Below, one piece after another: positions 1 through 11,196 of a stretch of 64,000 nt of DNA (position 1 is the stretch's first letter; the number at the start of each line of letters is the position of its first letter). The stretch comes from Phoronis australis (Eukaryota > Phoronida > Phoronidae): contig NMRA01000172.1 in the NCBI GenBank assembly GCA_002633005.1, forward strand, positions 120,229 through 184,228. The letters run 5' to 3'. The notes beneath the pieces are model-generated. The model was not told where the DNA came from, ran no database searches, and was given only the letters and a program-made list of their open reading frames with translations. Position numbers and translations under genes: made by a program.

Positions 1-1
1 T

Positions 2-3000
2 AACAACGACCCCTATAATCCAGCTGACATAGTGGAATCGTTAAGAGCTCATAGATGGATCATTAACTCTGACGAGCAGGTAAGTCAATGCAACCAGTCT
101 ATTTTTATGCGTCCACATAATGTCTGGTTGTATATTGCCGTCTGAGCCTCCGCTGCTGTATCTCCTAAACCCTTGCAGGATCTTAATGAGATTTGTCAGA
201 TGTGTTCCTATGATACTGACGATAGGTGACTACGAGATTGATCTGACTACTGCTGTGCCCCCTAGTGACAATTTTATTTTTTACGTTTGCCTCTTTGTCT
301 TTGAACATGGTTTTTCATGAAATTTGGCCAACACAGGGGCCAATGTGACAATGCAACCCTGGACTTTGTTTGGATGTCTGGTAAAAATCTCAACTGGCCA
401 CTGAGCCATCATGCTACATCTAAGTTAAATAATGTTAATCCTTTCTGGGATATTTGTGAAAATTTGCAAGGGTTTTCCTACAAATGTGAATTGGGTTGCC
501 CATGACTTAGGACAGCTTTTACTACACTAGTGGCCATTCTAATTTTTAATTTTGTTTCTGCATCCTCAAGAGTTCCTTGATGATGGTTTTTCATGAAATT
601 CGACAAACAAGTTTCTCGATGATAGCCCTTTCCATTTTGGGATGGATTTGACATGTTCTGCTCCATCTAGAGGCCATTTTTAATTATTTTTTTCAAGTCT
701 GTTTTTGTCGTCTGCTTCAGTATCCACAAAACCACTCAAAGAATCATTATAAATGAAAATTGGCAGATGTGTTCCTACACACAAGAGGCCGACTGACATT
801 TTATTTTCAGATGAATCCAGTTATTGTAGTGCCCTCTAGAGGCATTTTTGGCTATATATCCTAATCCCCTTTGCAAAATCTTTTACAAGTGTATTCCTGT
901 TAACTTGACAACAGACGGACATATCTGATTACTGCTTTTCATCCTAGTGCCATTGTATCTTCTTTCATGTTTGCTTCTGTCTGTATCTTTGGAATTTCTT
1001 GACAGCGACTATAAGTCAAGTCTATGAAATATAACTTTCCTTTGTCCTCCTACTGTTTACAATATATCATTTTTTAACTGCTGATAGTCATTTGTCACCT
1101 AACTACTGAATGTTCTTTTGTCATTTTTTTCTGAACAGGATGCCCATGAACTATTCCACGTGTTTACGGAAACTTTGTCTGAGGAGATCTCTCAATACCC
1201 CAGTGTAGTGTCAATCCTGGATGTCAAGTCACTGCAGGTATTTTTAGAGTCTGTAACTTTCGGTCAAAATCACCTGAGTGAATATCATTTATTTTTAAGG
1301 ATATGCATGTGCAGATATCATCAAACCTGGTTTGAGAATTTCATTCTTGTGTTGTTTTTAATAGTTTTTACCATGGATCATAGGCAACAGATTTGCAACT
1401 CCGATATTTTCTTATGAAACTCAACTTCTGGATAGTGAGCAGACAATGTATATGCCCGATGTAAAACTATTGAATAGTGTTAGTCGGGATTTTGTACTTT
1501 GGGAATACACAGACCTGGTGGCCCATGTACTATATAGTCTATGGTATAACATGATGCGCGCATGTGTCTTAACTGATATTATTTGATCACCAATGGTCAC
1601 TGATTCTTTCCTGTCAAAGTGATTACAATTTTTTTTATCATTGCCTTTTAGACAGAATTCAATGTCTTAAAGTATTTCAAATCACTGGTCACTGAGCTTA
1701 ATATGCTATTCCTCCTACCAGCGTACTGCCACACATAGTCAGTCTGCCAAGTCAGCCAGCACCAGACAGCAGTGTTCTTTACCTGTACTCCCCTCCAGAA
1801 CAGAATGTAATCACCCATTTAAAGGTGCCTTGGCCAGCCGTCTGCAGTGTTGTCGTTGTGGTCACAAGGTATGTGTAGAATAGATGTGGTCCTGTTAATG
1901 TTGTCATAGTCTTTTGGAAACGCCAAAATAAAGATGACCTACTGCTAAATGTTGAGAAATGTTCGAAGTGCACGCTGGTTCTATCCCAAACCTTGTGATG
2001 TGTATTCAGATTTTAATTTACAATTAGCCATAGTCAGATTTGAACAAGACTTTGTATTTGAGTTGTGTGCTAATATGCTTCTTTTCCACTTACAAACGAA
2101 ATACGAAAATTATAAAATAAGATTATCAACTTGCATAAACTCATCTCAAAAATTCCTTTCTATGAAAGCACTTATTGCTTTCTACCATCAAAAGCTAATG
2201 AGAGATCAGCTGCCATAGTTACGTAGTTGCTTTTTGACCCTCAGTTCTGCTTGCTGATGCTTCTCAATACTCTGATTGGCCACTTTAAATTAGTTTCCTG
2301 CTCCTAAATACTCTGATTGGCTGCTTTGAATTGGTGTCTTGCTTCTGAATGCTCTTGTTGGCTACATGGCTACTTCAGTATCCTCTATCGTATAAGGTTG
2401 AAAGGTCTTTATCAGGGAGCCCCACACTTAACATAATGTCCACACACTGAGTAAGATTTGGCAAAATTCCCTGGTTGCTTAACAGGAACTGAGGTCGCCA
2501 AAAGGAGGAAACCTTGGGGAATTTCAAAAGTCCTGGTCCCTACAAACCATGCATTGTTGGTAGCAGCCAAAAATGAAATATTAAATGAAATACCCAAAGT
2601 GGAATACTGTGAATTCAGCAAATGTCTGCTGGTGCTAACAAGATTGCCAGACAGCATGTATTTTATTTTTTTAGTCAAATGGAATATTTGAAGTCTCACG
2701 TGCTCAATAATGACCAATCTCCTCTCAGCACCTAGTATCCCATGCAGGCGTACCTCCTAAGGCAGAAGCAGATAATCTGCATGCATTACATATGCATGAA
2801 TTATAAACAGGACCCTTCTTATTTTTGTCAAGCTATTACGTCTTCTGTCGCTTTGCTTCCTGAAGTTTTTTGAATGTCTGTGTGGTGACTTTGGCAACCT
2901 GGGATTTTTACCAGTTCTCCAGCAAAGTCTGAGGTCTCATTGACGACCTGCAGGTCACCAAATTGAGCCCTGCTTTAGACAATTTTATGTAATTGAAAAG

Positions 3001-6000
3001 TCTGTTTTATCATTGAAGTCGAATTATGCTCCTTTTGATTTTCCACCATCAATATCAATAAAGGCCCCCTCTGTAGCTCATTAGGTCTACAACAGCTAAT
3101 AATGCCTATGACTAGAATATAAATCGTGTCTGTCAAGTAGACGCTATTCATTTTGTGTGGTATGTTGTATATGGCTCATTTTCATAATTTCCATATTCCT
3201 TCTTTTTGCAGTATCCCGTGAAATTTGATAGTTTCGACAGCTTGTCTCTAAGTTTGCCAAACAGTGCAGTGGTAAGAAAAACGCGTGTGTAATAAAGTTG
3301 CAGCAGTAGTGAACTTGAGTGCTTTCTTCCAAAAATCATGTTTCGGTTTAGGCCACTTGCTGTTATAAAATTGGTCTCATATTGGTCCTTAGTCAAATTT
3401 GAGGTGATTCAGGGCTTGGAAAGAACTCTCTCATTTTGTTATTTCTTCAGATCAGGCTCGTAAAACTTAATTGGTTTGGACAGAAAACATAATCCATCAG
3501 TTCGTCTGTAGCCCAGAGGTCTCTTCAAAACTGAGGATTAATAAAATAAGACTACTTCTATAAAGCTAAGTGACACAAGTCAGAACTCATTTTTTGACAG
3601 AAGGCATAGGTTTAACGCCGACACAGTATTCTGTGTGGTGCTAAATTATTCTCTTTTGATTATTGGTATTAAGTGAAAAACATAAAGCTATTATGGTATA
3701 GGGGAGTTCATGCGATAAAAATCCTGGGTAAATACCTAGTAAATGCATACCTTCTTTAGGTAGAATCATTGTTTCTTTAGTGCCACTTAGAGAATTCGAA
3801 GCTCCTCGTCTGCACAGACGGCCACCATTTTCACAGCCAGGTTTTAAAAATTGAATTATGCCTTCTAAGTTGAATTGGTTAGGAAATAGATTATTTTATT
3901 AAAAATAGACTGAAAGAGCTCCATGCCATGGGAAACTTCTTACCTTGGCCCAAGTTTTCTCAACTGATTTTGGTACAAACTATATGACTCATGATTGGAG
4001 AAAATTAAAACATGACATGCAGTATAAATCACAGTGATTTTTGATGACTGATTCATTATAATTGCTATGCAATCTTTTGTTTACATTCTAATCACATTTG
4101 TTCCATTTGTCATGTGACTGTACCTGGATTATAAAAGCTATTGGTTATATTACTTCATGGTCATGAATGAATGATCGGGCAAAGCTCTGTTTCAGTATCC
4201 TTTTACTTTGGACCAACTGCTCAGGCGTTTCGTCTCCACGGAAACAGTTCCAAGTGTTAACTGTGAACGTTGTTCTAAGGCTCGACATACCTCAAGTGCT
4301 CCTGAGGTTTCCAGGGCTACACAGATTCCGTTTTCTAAGAGCCTTGCTATTGGAAAGGTCAGTAGACTATGCAGGTTATGTCAACTGCTGATTGGTGACA
4401 TGTCAACAGTGTGTAAACTACATAGAACTTCTTTAATAGTTTTTATTTACAATTCCGTCTGTTCATGTCAGTTGTGATTACAACACATTAACCTAAACAG
4501 TTGAATCTGGAAATGCTTTTCAATTATCGTTCATTTTCTGGTAAGTGTGGTAATTTTTGTTTTGAATTTCAATCCAATTTCACTCTAGCTCCATACACTG
4601 GATTTTCCGATTTTCCTGCTGTTTTTGTTGGTGGTCTAAGGCCTGTCATTTGTAGTTTGGTAGTTCTTGTAAACATGCAATGCAGCTGCGACAGGAGCTG
4701 CATATTTTGAAATTATTACCAGCCTAATTGTTAAAGGGTTAGTACTGGTCCTAAAAATTCACTGTCTGCAAAATTGTTATCGTATGTGAATCATGACAAA
4801 AAAGAGGAACATTTTCTGGGTGATTTATCGTTCTACAATTAAAGAGGCTCATGTGATAGAAATAGTTTTTGTGACCTGAAATTCAACTGCAAAAAATGCT
4901 TTTTGCATGAATAAAGTCAAAATAATGACAAAAAAGATGAAAAAAGATTAATCTGGAAATCAAATAAGAGGAAATTGAAACCAAAAAAGAGGAAATCCTC
5001 TTAAAATAGGAAAATTCCAAGCCCTGCAGATGGTCAAACGGTTAAGCCAACTACAGCTCTAGGTTTATCCAGTTTCTTCACATGATCGTGAGCAGCCATG
5101 CCGTCTCCATGGACTCGACATTATTGGCAAAGAGTCTAATGGGCACTGACGGAAGATCAAGGAATCTATTAAGATTCATACTCGACGCACCCCGTTGAAC
5201 CATAGCCTAGGTGGCAACTTATATCCCATGTACTGTCTACTGCTACTTAACAATGAAAGCGCGGCTGGTATCTCAGTCGCTGACAAAAGCTGATAGTATA
5301 TGCTAAAGAAACGTATTTACTTGTTTCAAATTGATTTCAGTTACTATGTCTCCTTTTTCTTATTGCTTAAGGCATGTTCTTATAATGTGTAGTCATTTAA
5401 AATTTTAGCATGTGTTTTTCAAAGAACAGATATAGATTAAAATGTTATTAAAAAAATTTCTGTACTAACGTCTTTTTGATGCTTTGTAGTTGCCACAATG
5501 CCTGTGCATTCACATCCAGAGGACGGTGTGGCTCGACAATGGCATGCCTATGAAGAGGTTTGAACATGTGCAATTCCCGGAGATTCTCTCTATGGATGAC
5601 TATGTACATCATAAGTGTTCTCAGAGAACTGTGTATGGGGGACTACTGTTTGGTGGCAGGGCCTCCTCTGAAAGGTAGAGATTTTGTTGGGAGTTAGAAA
5701 CTAGTCGTCTTAACTTGATGTTTTGATTTTCGATCTCTGGGACCTACTGACGTCAGCATAAAGTGTAAGATTATGTCAAAACAAACCTACAACATATACA
5801 CACCATTGACACAGCTCCATAACGAACCACTATTTTTGCCAGTTTGTCGCTATTTTAATAGACATCTGCATTGTATTGTTGAGTCGAATAAAACGTGCCC
5901 ACATTTTTCGCAATTGCATAGAGAAGTTACTGGGTCAAAATCAATGTTGCGCTGTCAAGTACTTATTTCAATCAAAGTCAACAGGGTTTCACGAACACAA

Positions 6001-7165
6001 TCATCATCATATTCTGAAAGTTTGGTGCAGATCCGTTGCCTGCTTTTAGTTATTAGTTAATCTGACAAGCTTAACACTGCAACATTCAAACATCAGTCAA
6101 GAATCTGGTAAACCTAATAGACCTGTTCAGGACTTGAAATGACATGTGGTTCTACAAATAGCTTTATGCAATTGAAATAGTTTTTGTTTATTTGTAAAAT
6201 TTATTTGCTAGAAACATTTTTGTATGAAAAAGTAATGAAAGACAAAAAAGGAAAAAATGAAATCGAAACTACGTAAGAGGAAATCTTCTGAAGAGGAAAG
6301 CACAAGCCTCACCTAATGAAGTTGTGGTAGAAACTTTCTGTATTCTATTTGTCAGGTATTTGGAATGTGAAACAGGGAAAAGTGTAATCAGGTTGCCATC
6401 CAGTCTTGCTATCTGAACCCATTCCCCTATCTCATTCCCCAATTTTCCCTCGAGTAACAATTGTTTGGCGATCTGTAGTTGCCAAAATGGGCTTGTGATC
6501 AGAGCCAGTTTGCATGAAACTTCATAGGTCTCATTGCTGAATGTTGCCAAATTGGGTCTTTCAAAAATTGGAAATAATGGGGAATGGTATAATGTATGTA
6601 TTGTTATGAAGTGTACAGCTTTCATGCAGCCAAATTTAGGAAACTTGTTGCCTTTTACAGAATTCCATCTCAGGTTGGCATTCCTGTTACGCCCAATGCT
6701 GGTCTGGTCAGTGGTATTAAGACTCAGCAGACGGACTCCAGTCGTACAGGACAGGTATTGAATAACACGTCCAGTGAAGAGACTTGTCAACTAGCTGGAC
6801 AGGAAGTTGGAGTGAAAGGTGATACTCTTGATGAAATATCCGGCAGTCAAAAACTGTGCCACAGCTTGCCAGTGTCTGGTCAAAGTGTACCATCAGTTTT
6901 ATCATTACCGGCAGAGAAACTGGGAAATGAAATGACACAGCGCTGCATGTCCCAACAAGAAAAACTCTATCACCTGGTGTCTGTAGTTTGCCACATGGGT
7001 GATGTGTTGTCTGGACATTTTATCTGTTATCGACGCACACCTCCAGTCGGTGGAGAGCTGAGTAGGATTTGGCTGAGAACGTCAGATGAGTTAGTTACGA
7101 GAGTGGATATCTCCGAAGTATTGATGTCAACTGCTTACCTACTGTTTTATGAAAAAATGACTTGA
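2..7165 (+). CDS. USP30: USP30, mitochondrial ubiquitin-specific protease (3' part, 7 exons)
   Basis: C-terminal 411 codons of a USP30-type deubiquitinase, which in animals removes ubiquitin from outer mitochondrial membrane proteins and opposes mitophagy. Exons: 2-79, 1139-1237, 1722-1868, 3212-3271, 4196-4357, 5490-5674, 6661-7165; all introns are GT-AG and the phases join exactly. Visible hallmarks are EQDAHELFHVF across exons 1-2, two CxxC pairs (CCRCGHK in exon 3, CERCSK in exon 5) of the USP zinc-binding fingers, FDSFDSLSLSLP, LPQCLCIHIQR, MKRFEHVQFPE, the His box with GHFICYRR, and TSDEL then STAYLLFYE. A Ser lies where human USP30 has the third catalytic residue of its unusual Cys-His-Ser triad. 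The N-terminal membrane anchor and catalytic Cys lie before the window. It converges on the ceramide synthase gene. Confidence 0.95.
108..1010. repeat. Diverged copy of the 150-bp satellite family in USP30 intron 1
   Basis: It starts with a gcgtccacata box and continues through phrases such as ctgtatctcctaaaccc, atgaaatttgg and gtgccccctagtgac (near 255). These match the array at 54.5-55.7 kb phrase by phrase and in the same order. The copy is more diverged and the box recurs in degraded form near 521, 666, 828 and 940. It fills most of the 1-kb intron. Confidence 0.7.
1869..4195 (+). other. USP30 introns 3 and 4
   Basis: Two long introns around the 60-bp exon at 3212-3271. Bases 2440-2560 resemble 44385-44450 (both run ggcaaaattcc, then aacaggaa, then tgaggt), so a dispersed repeat lies there. 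I see no coding signal other than the exon. Confidence 0.5.
4358..6660 (+). other. USP30 introns 5 and 6
   Basis: AT-rich intron sequence around exon 5490-5674. No recognisable gene or element. A 173-codon open frame on the opposite strand overlaps exon 7 and has no family resemblance. Confidence 0.5.
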
Positions 7166-7243
7166 AAGGAATGTATGCAGCTAATGTCTCTCTTCCTCAC
7201 ATTGAGGATCCATGTTGGAACAACCTGTTGTACTTACTTGGTG

Positions 7244-7249
7244 AATAAA
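7244..7249 (+). terminator. USP30 poly(A) signal
   Basis: AATAAA lies 79 bases after the USP30 stop, followed directly by a second AT-rich AAATAAATAA stretch. It is the first canonical polyadenylation hexamer downstream of the gene. Confidence 0.7.
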
Positions 7250-7403
7250 ATAAATAAGTTAACTGCATTATTTATTTGAATGAGCCAAATTCAAATTTCA
7301 TACAACAACTTAACACCACAATACAAATTTTGTAAAACAGTACGCCTGGTCCGCTCAGTAATAACTAATAATCTGAACCACGAAGTTCATAACAACATAA
7401 TAA

Positions 7404-8661
7404 ATGTTAGTAAGTTATGCTAACAGAAAGATAAAAGGAGTTTTGTTGGCTGGATACGAAGTACCTCAGAATGACTGGATGTTTCAAAATCTCCCTTGAA
7501 GAGAACACCAGTGTGTAACATACATTGGTGGAGGTGTCACTCACTCCTACTGGGGTGGGAGTGACTTGATGTTTCAAAATCTTCCTTGAAGAGAACACTA
7601 GTGTGTGACATACATTGGTGGAGGAGTCACTCACTCCTACTGGGGTGGGAGTGACTTGATGTTTCAAAATCTCCCTTGAAGAGAACACCAGTGTGTGACA
7701 TACATTGGTGGAGGAGTCACTCACTCCTACTGGGGTGGGAGTGACTTGATGTTTCAAAATCTCCCTTGAAGAGAACACGAGTGTGTGACATACATTGGTG
7801 GAGGTGTCACTCACTCCTTCTGGGACGGGTTACACATCACACAAGATCCATATTTTTTTATTGATTTGTTTTTTAAAGGTAATCCACTTTCATACTTCCA
7901 TAAATGTCAAACATGTCTGGCACTTTCGTATTTTCGGAACCAAAATCTTTTGAAACTTGGGGGGTCCATTCAATTGCATTTGTGGAATTGTATTATTTGC
8001 CTAACTTTGCACATTAACCTAACAGGGCAAGCTCATTTCAAGATGAGAGCTTCGCACAGAAGCCTGTGTTGTACACGGGACACCCCAATCTTTTCATAAC
8101 GGAATGAAGATCACTAACTCAATTTGAAAATGTATTTTTTTACGATACTTCACATACCCAAAATTTCCAACGATAGATAGAAAAACCCACAACTTTTGCA
8201 ATCACTACTGTGTCCTTTGCTATTGATATCAACCAGCAACCCAAAGTTAAAATTTTGTGTCCTCCAAACATGTCAGTCTCTAAGTAAAACCTAATAACCT
8301 GTGAATAACAGTTTCTGTTAACAATCACCTGTTTCAGGTGTCAATGAATCAACACAAGACGATTTTAATTAATTGCGTGTGGTAATTCCATTGAAATGGT
8401 GATGTGTAGATATTATCAAGAGATAACAGCATGAGTGAGGTATGGTTAACACAACAAACGCACCATAATTCAAACATCTGTGAAAAACAAAGTACATCAC
8501 AACAGGGCTGTACCAGATTACCCAGTGACAATCTCATAATTACCCGCAATGTTGTAATATCCGTCAAGCACTTATGTAGTGCCACGGTTTTCACACCATT
8601 GGAGTTCCACATGTTCTTTTTTATATTCTTTACGTCAAGGTCTTCTTTGCTCTATTGCACT
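7404..8661. repeat. Large direct repeat, copy 1
   Basis: A 1258-bp unit beginning atgttagtaagtta and ending ctctattgcact. It contains four tandem 90-bp minisatellite units and about 820 bp of unique sequence, and is repeated almost exactly at 8663-9656. It lies between the convergent 3' ends of USP30 and the ceramide synthase gene. Confidence 0.9.
7478..7837. repeat. 90-bp minisatellite, 4 units
   Basis: Units begin at 7478, 7568, 7658 and 7748 (gatgtttcaaaatct) with a few substitutions between them. Because 90 is divisible by three, the minus strand stays open for 135 codons with a 30-residue period. I regard that frame as a by-product of the repeat. The second large copy holds only one unit (about 8737-8826). 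Confidence 0.9.
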
Positions 8662-8662
8662 N
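8662..8662. other. Single ambiguous base (N) at the duplication junction
   Basis: The only n seen in the window sits exactly between the two near-identical direct repeats, where copy 1 stops at gcact and copy 2 starts at atgttagt. Confidence 0.95.
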
Positions 8663-9656
8663 ATGTTAGTAAGTTACACTAACAAAAAAGATAAAAGGAG
8701 TTTTGTGGGCTGGATACGAAGTACCTCAGAATGACTGGATGTTTCAAAATCTCCCTTGAAGAGAACACCAGTGTGTGGCATACATTGGTGGAGGTGTCAC
8801 TCACTCCTACTGGGACGGTTACACATCACACATGATCCATATTTTCGTTTTGATTCGTTTTTTAAAGGTAATCCACTTTGATACTTCCATAAATGTCAAA
8901 CATGTCTGGCACCTTCGTATTTTTTCGGAACCAAAATCTTTTGAAACTTGGGGGGGGGTCCATTCAATTGCATTTGTGGAATTGTATTATTTGCCTAACT
9001 TTGCACATTAACCTAACAGGGCAAGTTCATTTCAAGATGAGAGCTTCGCACAGAAGCCTGTGTTGTACACGGGACACCCCAATCTTTTCATAACGGAATG
9101 AAGATCACTAACTCAATTTGAAAATGTATTTTTTTTACGATACTTCACATACCCAAAATTTCCAACGATAGATAGAAAAACCCACAACTTTTGCAATCAC
9201 TACTGTGTCCTTTGCTATTGATATCAACCAGCAACCCAAAGTTAAAATTTTGTGTCCTCCAAACATGTCAGTCTCTAAGTAAAACCTAATAACCTGTGAA
9301 TAACAGTTTCTGTTAACAATCACCTGTTTCAGGTGTCAATGAATCAACACAAGACGATTTTAATTAATTGCGTGTGGTAATTCCATTGAAATGGTGATGT
9401 GTAGATATTATCAAGAGATAACAGCATGAGTGAGGTATGGTTAACACAACAAACGCACCATAATTCAAACATCTGTGAAAAACAAAGTACATCACAACAG
9501 GGCTGTACCAGATTACCCAGTGACAATCTCATAATTACCCGCAATGTTGTAATATCCGTCAAGCACTTATGTAGTGCCACGGTTTTCACACCATTGGAGT
9601 TCCACATGTTCTTTTTTATATTCTTTACGTCAAGGTCTTCTTTGCTCTATTGCACT
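8663..9656. repeat. Large direct repeat, copy 2
   Basis: A 994-bp copy of 7404-8661 that is shorter by three minisatellite units. The non-minisatellite parts align at a constant offset of about 995 bp with only scattered differences. The open frames of 62 and 87 codons on its minus strand are identical in both copies, but nothing suggests they are genes. Confidence 0.9.
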
Positions 9657-11196
9657 ACTCGTCCATCCAATGTGAGCAATGTATTACTGCTGTGCTGTGG
9701 GCTGTAACTACGATGGGACAAAGTTGGATAAACTCGACAAAATATATTCCGTGGAAGCATGATGTTCATTTATTTGCCTTCTTGACATCAAAGACAAGAC
9801 AATGTGGAGATAGTGGATAAAACAAGTTTGTTCTCCATTCTTCAATATGTATTTCGGTAGTTTTGATATAAAATCAGAAATATTTACGCGCGCATACACC
9901 GTGGCGGTTTCCGACATAAAATGTGCCTGGCATTCCAAAACAAGGCAGGCACTTTCATACCCTTGGCACAGAGGAAGAATTCTTGCTGTGTAATCTGGGA
10001 CAACCCTATTAAAGCATGGTATAAATACGATTTGTAGCACAACAAAATTGTTGAAATTAAGACTAGAGATACAATGTATTGCAAACAAACATCTAGGTAA
10101 AAAAAACTAACTACAAGACTTTTACTAGCTCGCTTCAATATAGAACATTTTAAACACGAAACAGACGAATTGTAATAAATTTACATTCAACAAGTGAAAT
10201 GGGTCAAAATAATCATACTCACTGACAAAATCTAAAACACATGAATGACAATAAAACTAATGAATGTTGCAGTCCTTTGTGATACACATTTTAACAGATT
10301 AAGCAGTTTGTTAACATCAAAACTTTCTACTATAACAGGAACAACTCACTGGCACGTTAAAGCTACAATTCCCAACAATTAAACTTCACATTCAAAACGT
10401 GCTTACACTACCTTAATTAGGTCAACTCGAAATTGCAAACTTCAAACTGGAATAAGTATAATTAACAGTGGTGTATCTTGTTAAGGCAATGAACAAACTC
10501 AATTCAGTCCATAGTTTTATCATGTAGAATTCGAAATACTACTACAACAAAAGTTCCACCCCAAAACGAACTAAGACTGGACAAAGGTATTCAAACGTGA
10601 TCTGCATGGGGATTTAAAGTGAGATTGTGAACATTCCAGGCTCACAACGATCATTGCTGATATAAAGGAACATGTATTAATGGTCTGTCTTCGATTTTTG
10701 TTTTTGACAGAACATTCCTTTAGTTATTGTCCAGTTGTTACTGGGCTTCGCTCAAAATTCGTTTTCCTGAACATTGTGAGCAAATTGTAATTGTGATACA
10801 CTGACGACTAATTTGGTGAAAAAACGTTCAGCAAGAACTTGGAATTTTCCTCTTTCCCAATCACCAAAAATTTGTCTAGAATTTAATTCTAAAAACGGAC
10901 GTACAGATCCCTAATTAATCCTTAATTATTTTGTACAAAAACTCCCATCACTTCTGATAAGTCGGGTAAAACATGCCCGCATTTTGAGAACCAGTTTTCT
11001 CTACTGGATACTGGGCATCAAACTGGTTCTCAAAGTGGGAGCACATTATATCCGACTATTGCCTCTTTCTCATATGCCAGTTAGCCAGCAAGATCACTGC
11101 AGACATACACACACAGGACTGCATAGCCTGCCCAATGACACCAACAGATGCCAATCACTCCTGTCAAAAACAACATACGGCCAATCAGATGCTAGA
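9657..11196 (-). other. Ceramide synthase 3' flank and probable 3' UTR
   Basis: Sequence downstream of the ceramide synthase stop on the minus strand. Possible poly(A) signals on that strand are ATTAAA at 10887-10882 and AATAAA at about 9773-9768; neither is decisive. It holds the hairpin at 10980-11037 and no recognisable gene. Confidence 0.4.
10980..11037. repeat. Perfect 15-bp stem-loop in the ceramide synthase 3' flank
   Basis: Arms 10983-10997 (TTTGAGAACCAGTTT) and 11020-11034 are exact inverse complements with a 22-nt loop. Three more outward pairs (one G-U) extend the stem to 18. It lies about 160-215 nt past the stop, so it would fold in the ceramide synthase mRNA. Confidence 0.75.

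Noticed and set aside
6269-6790. A 173-codon antisense frame over USP30 exon 7
   Set aside because: It is a shadow of the USP30 coding exon, with no recognisable product.
7407-7814. A 135-codon minus-strand frame with 30-residue repeats
   Set aside because: It is produced by a 90-bp minisatellite whose period is a multiple of three, with no domain or splice support.
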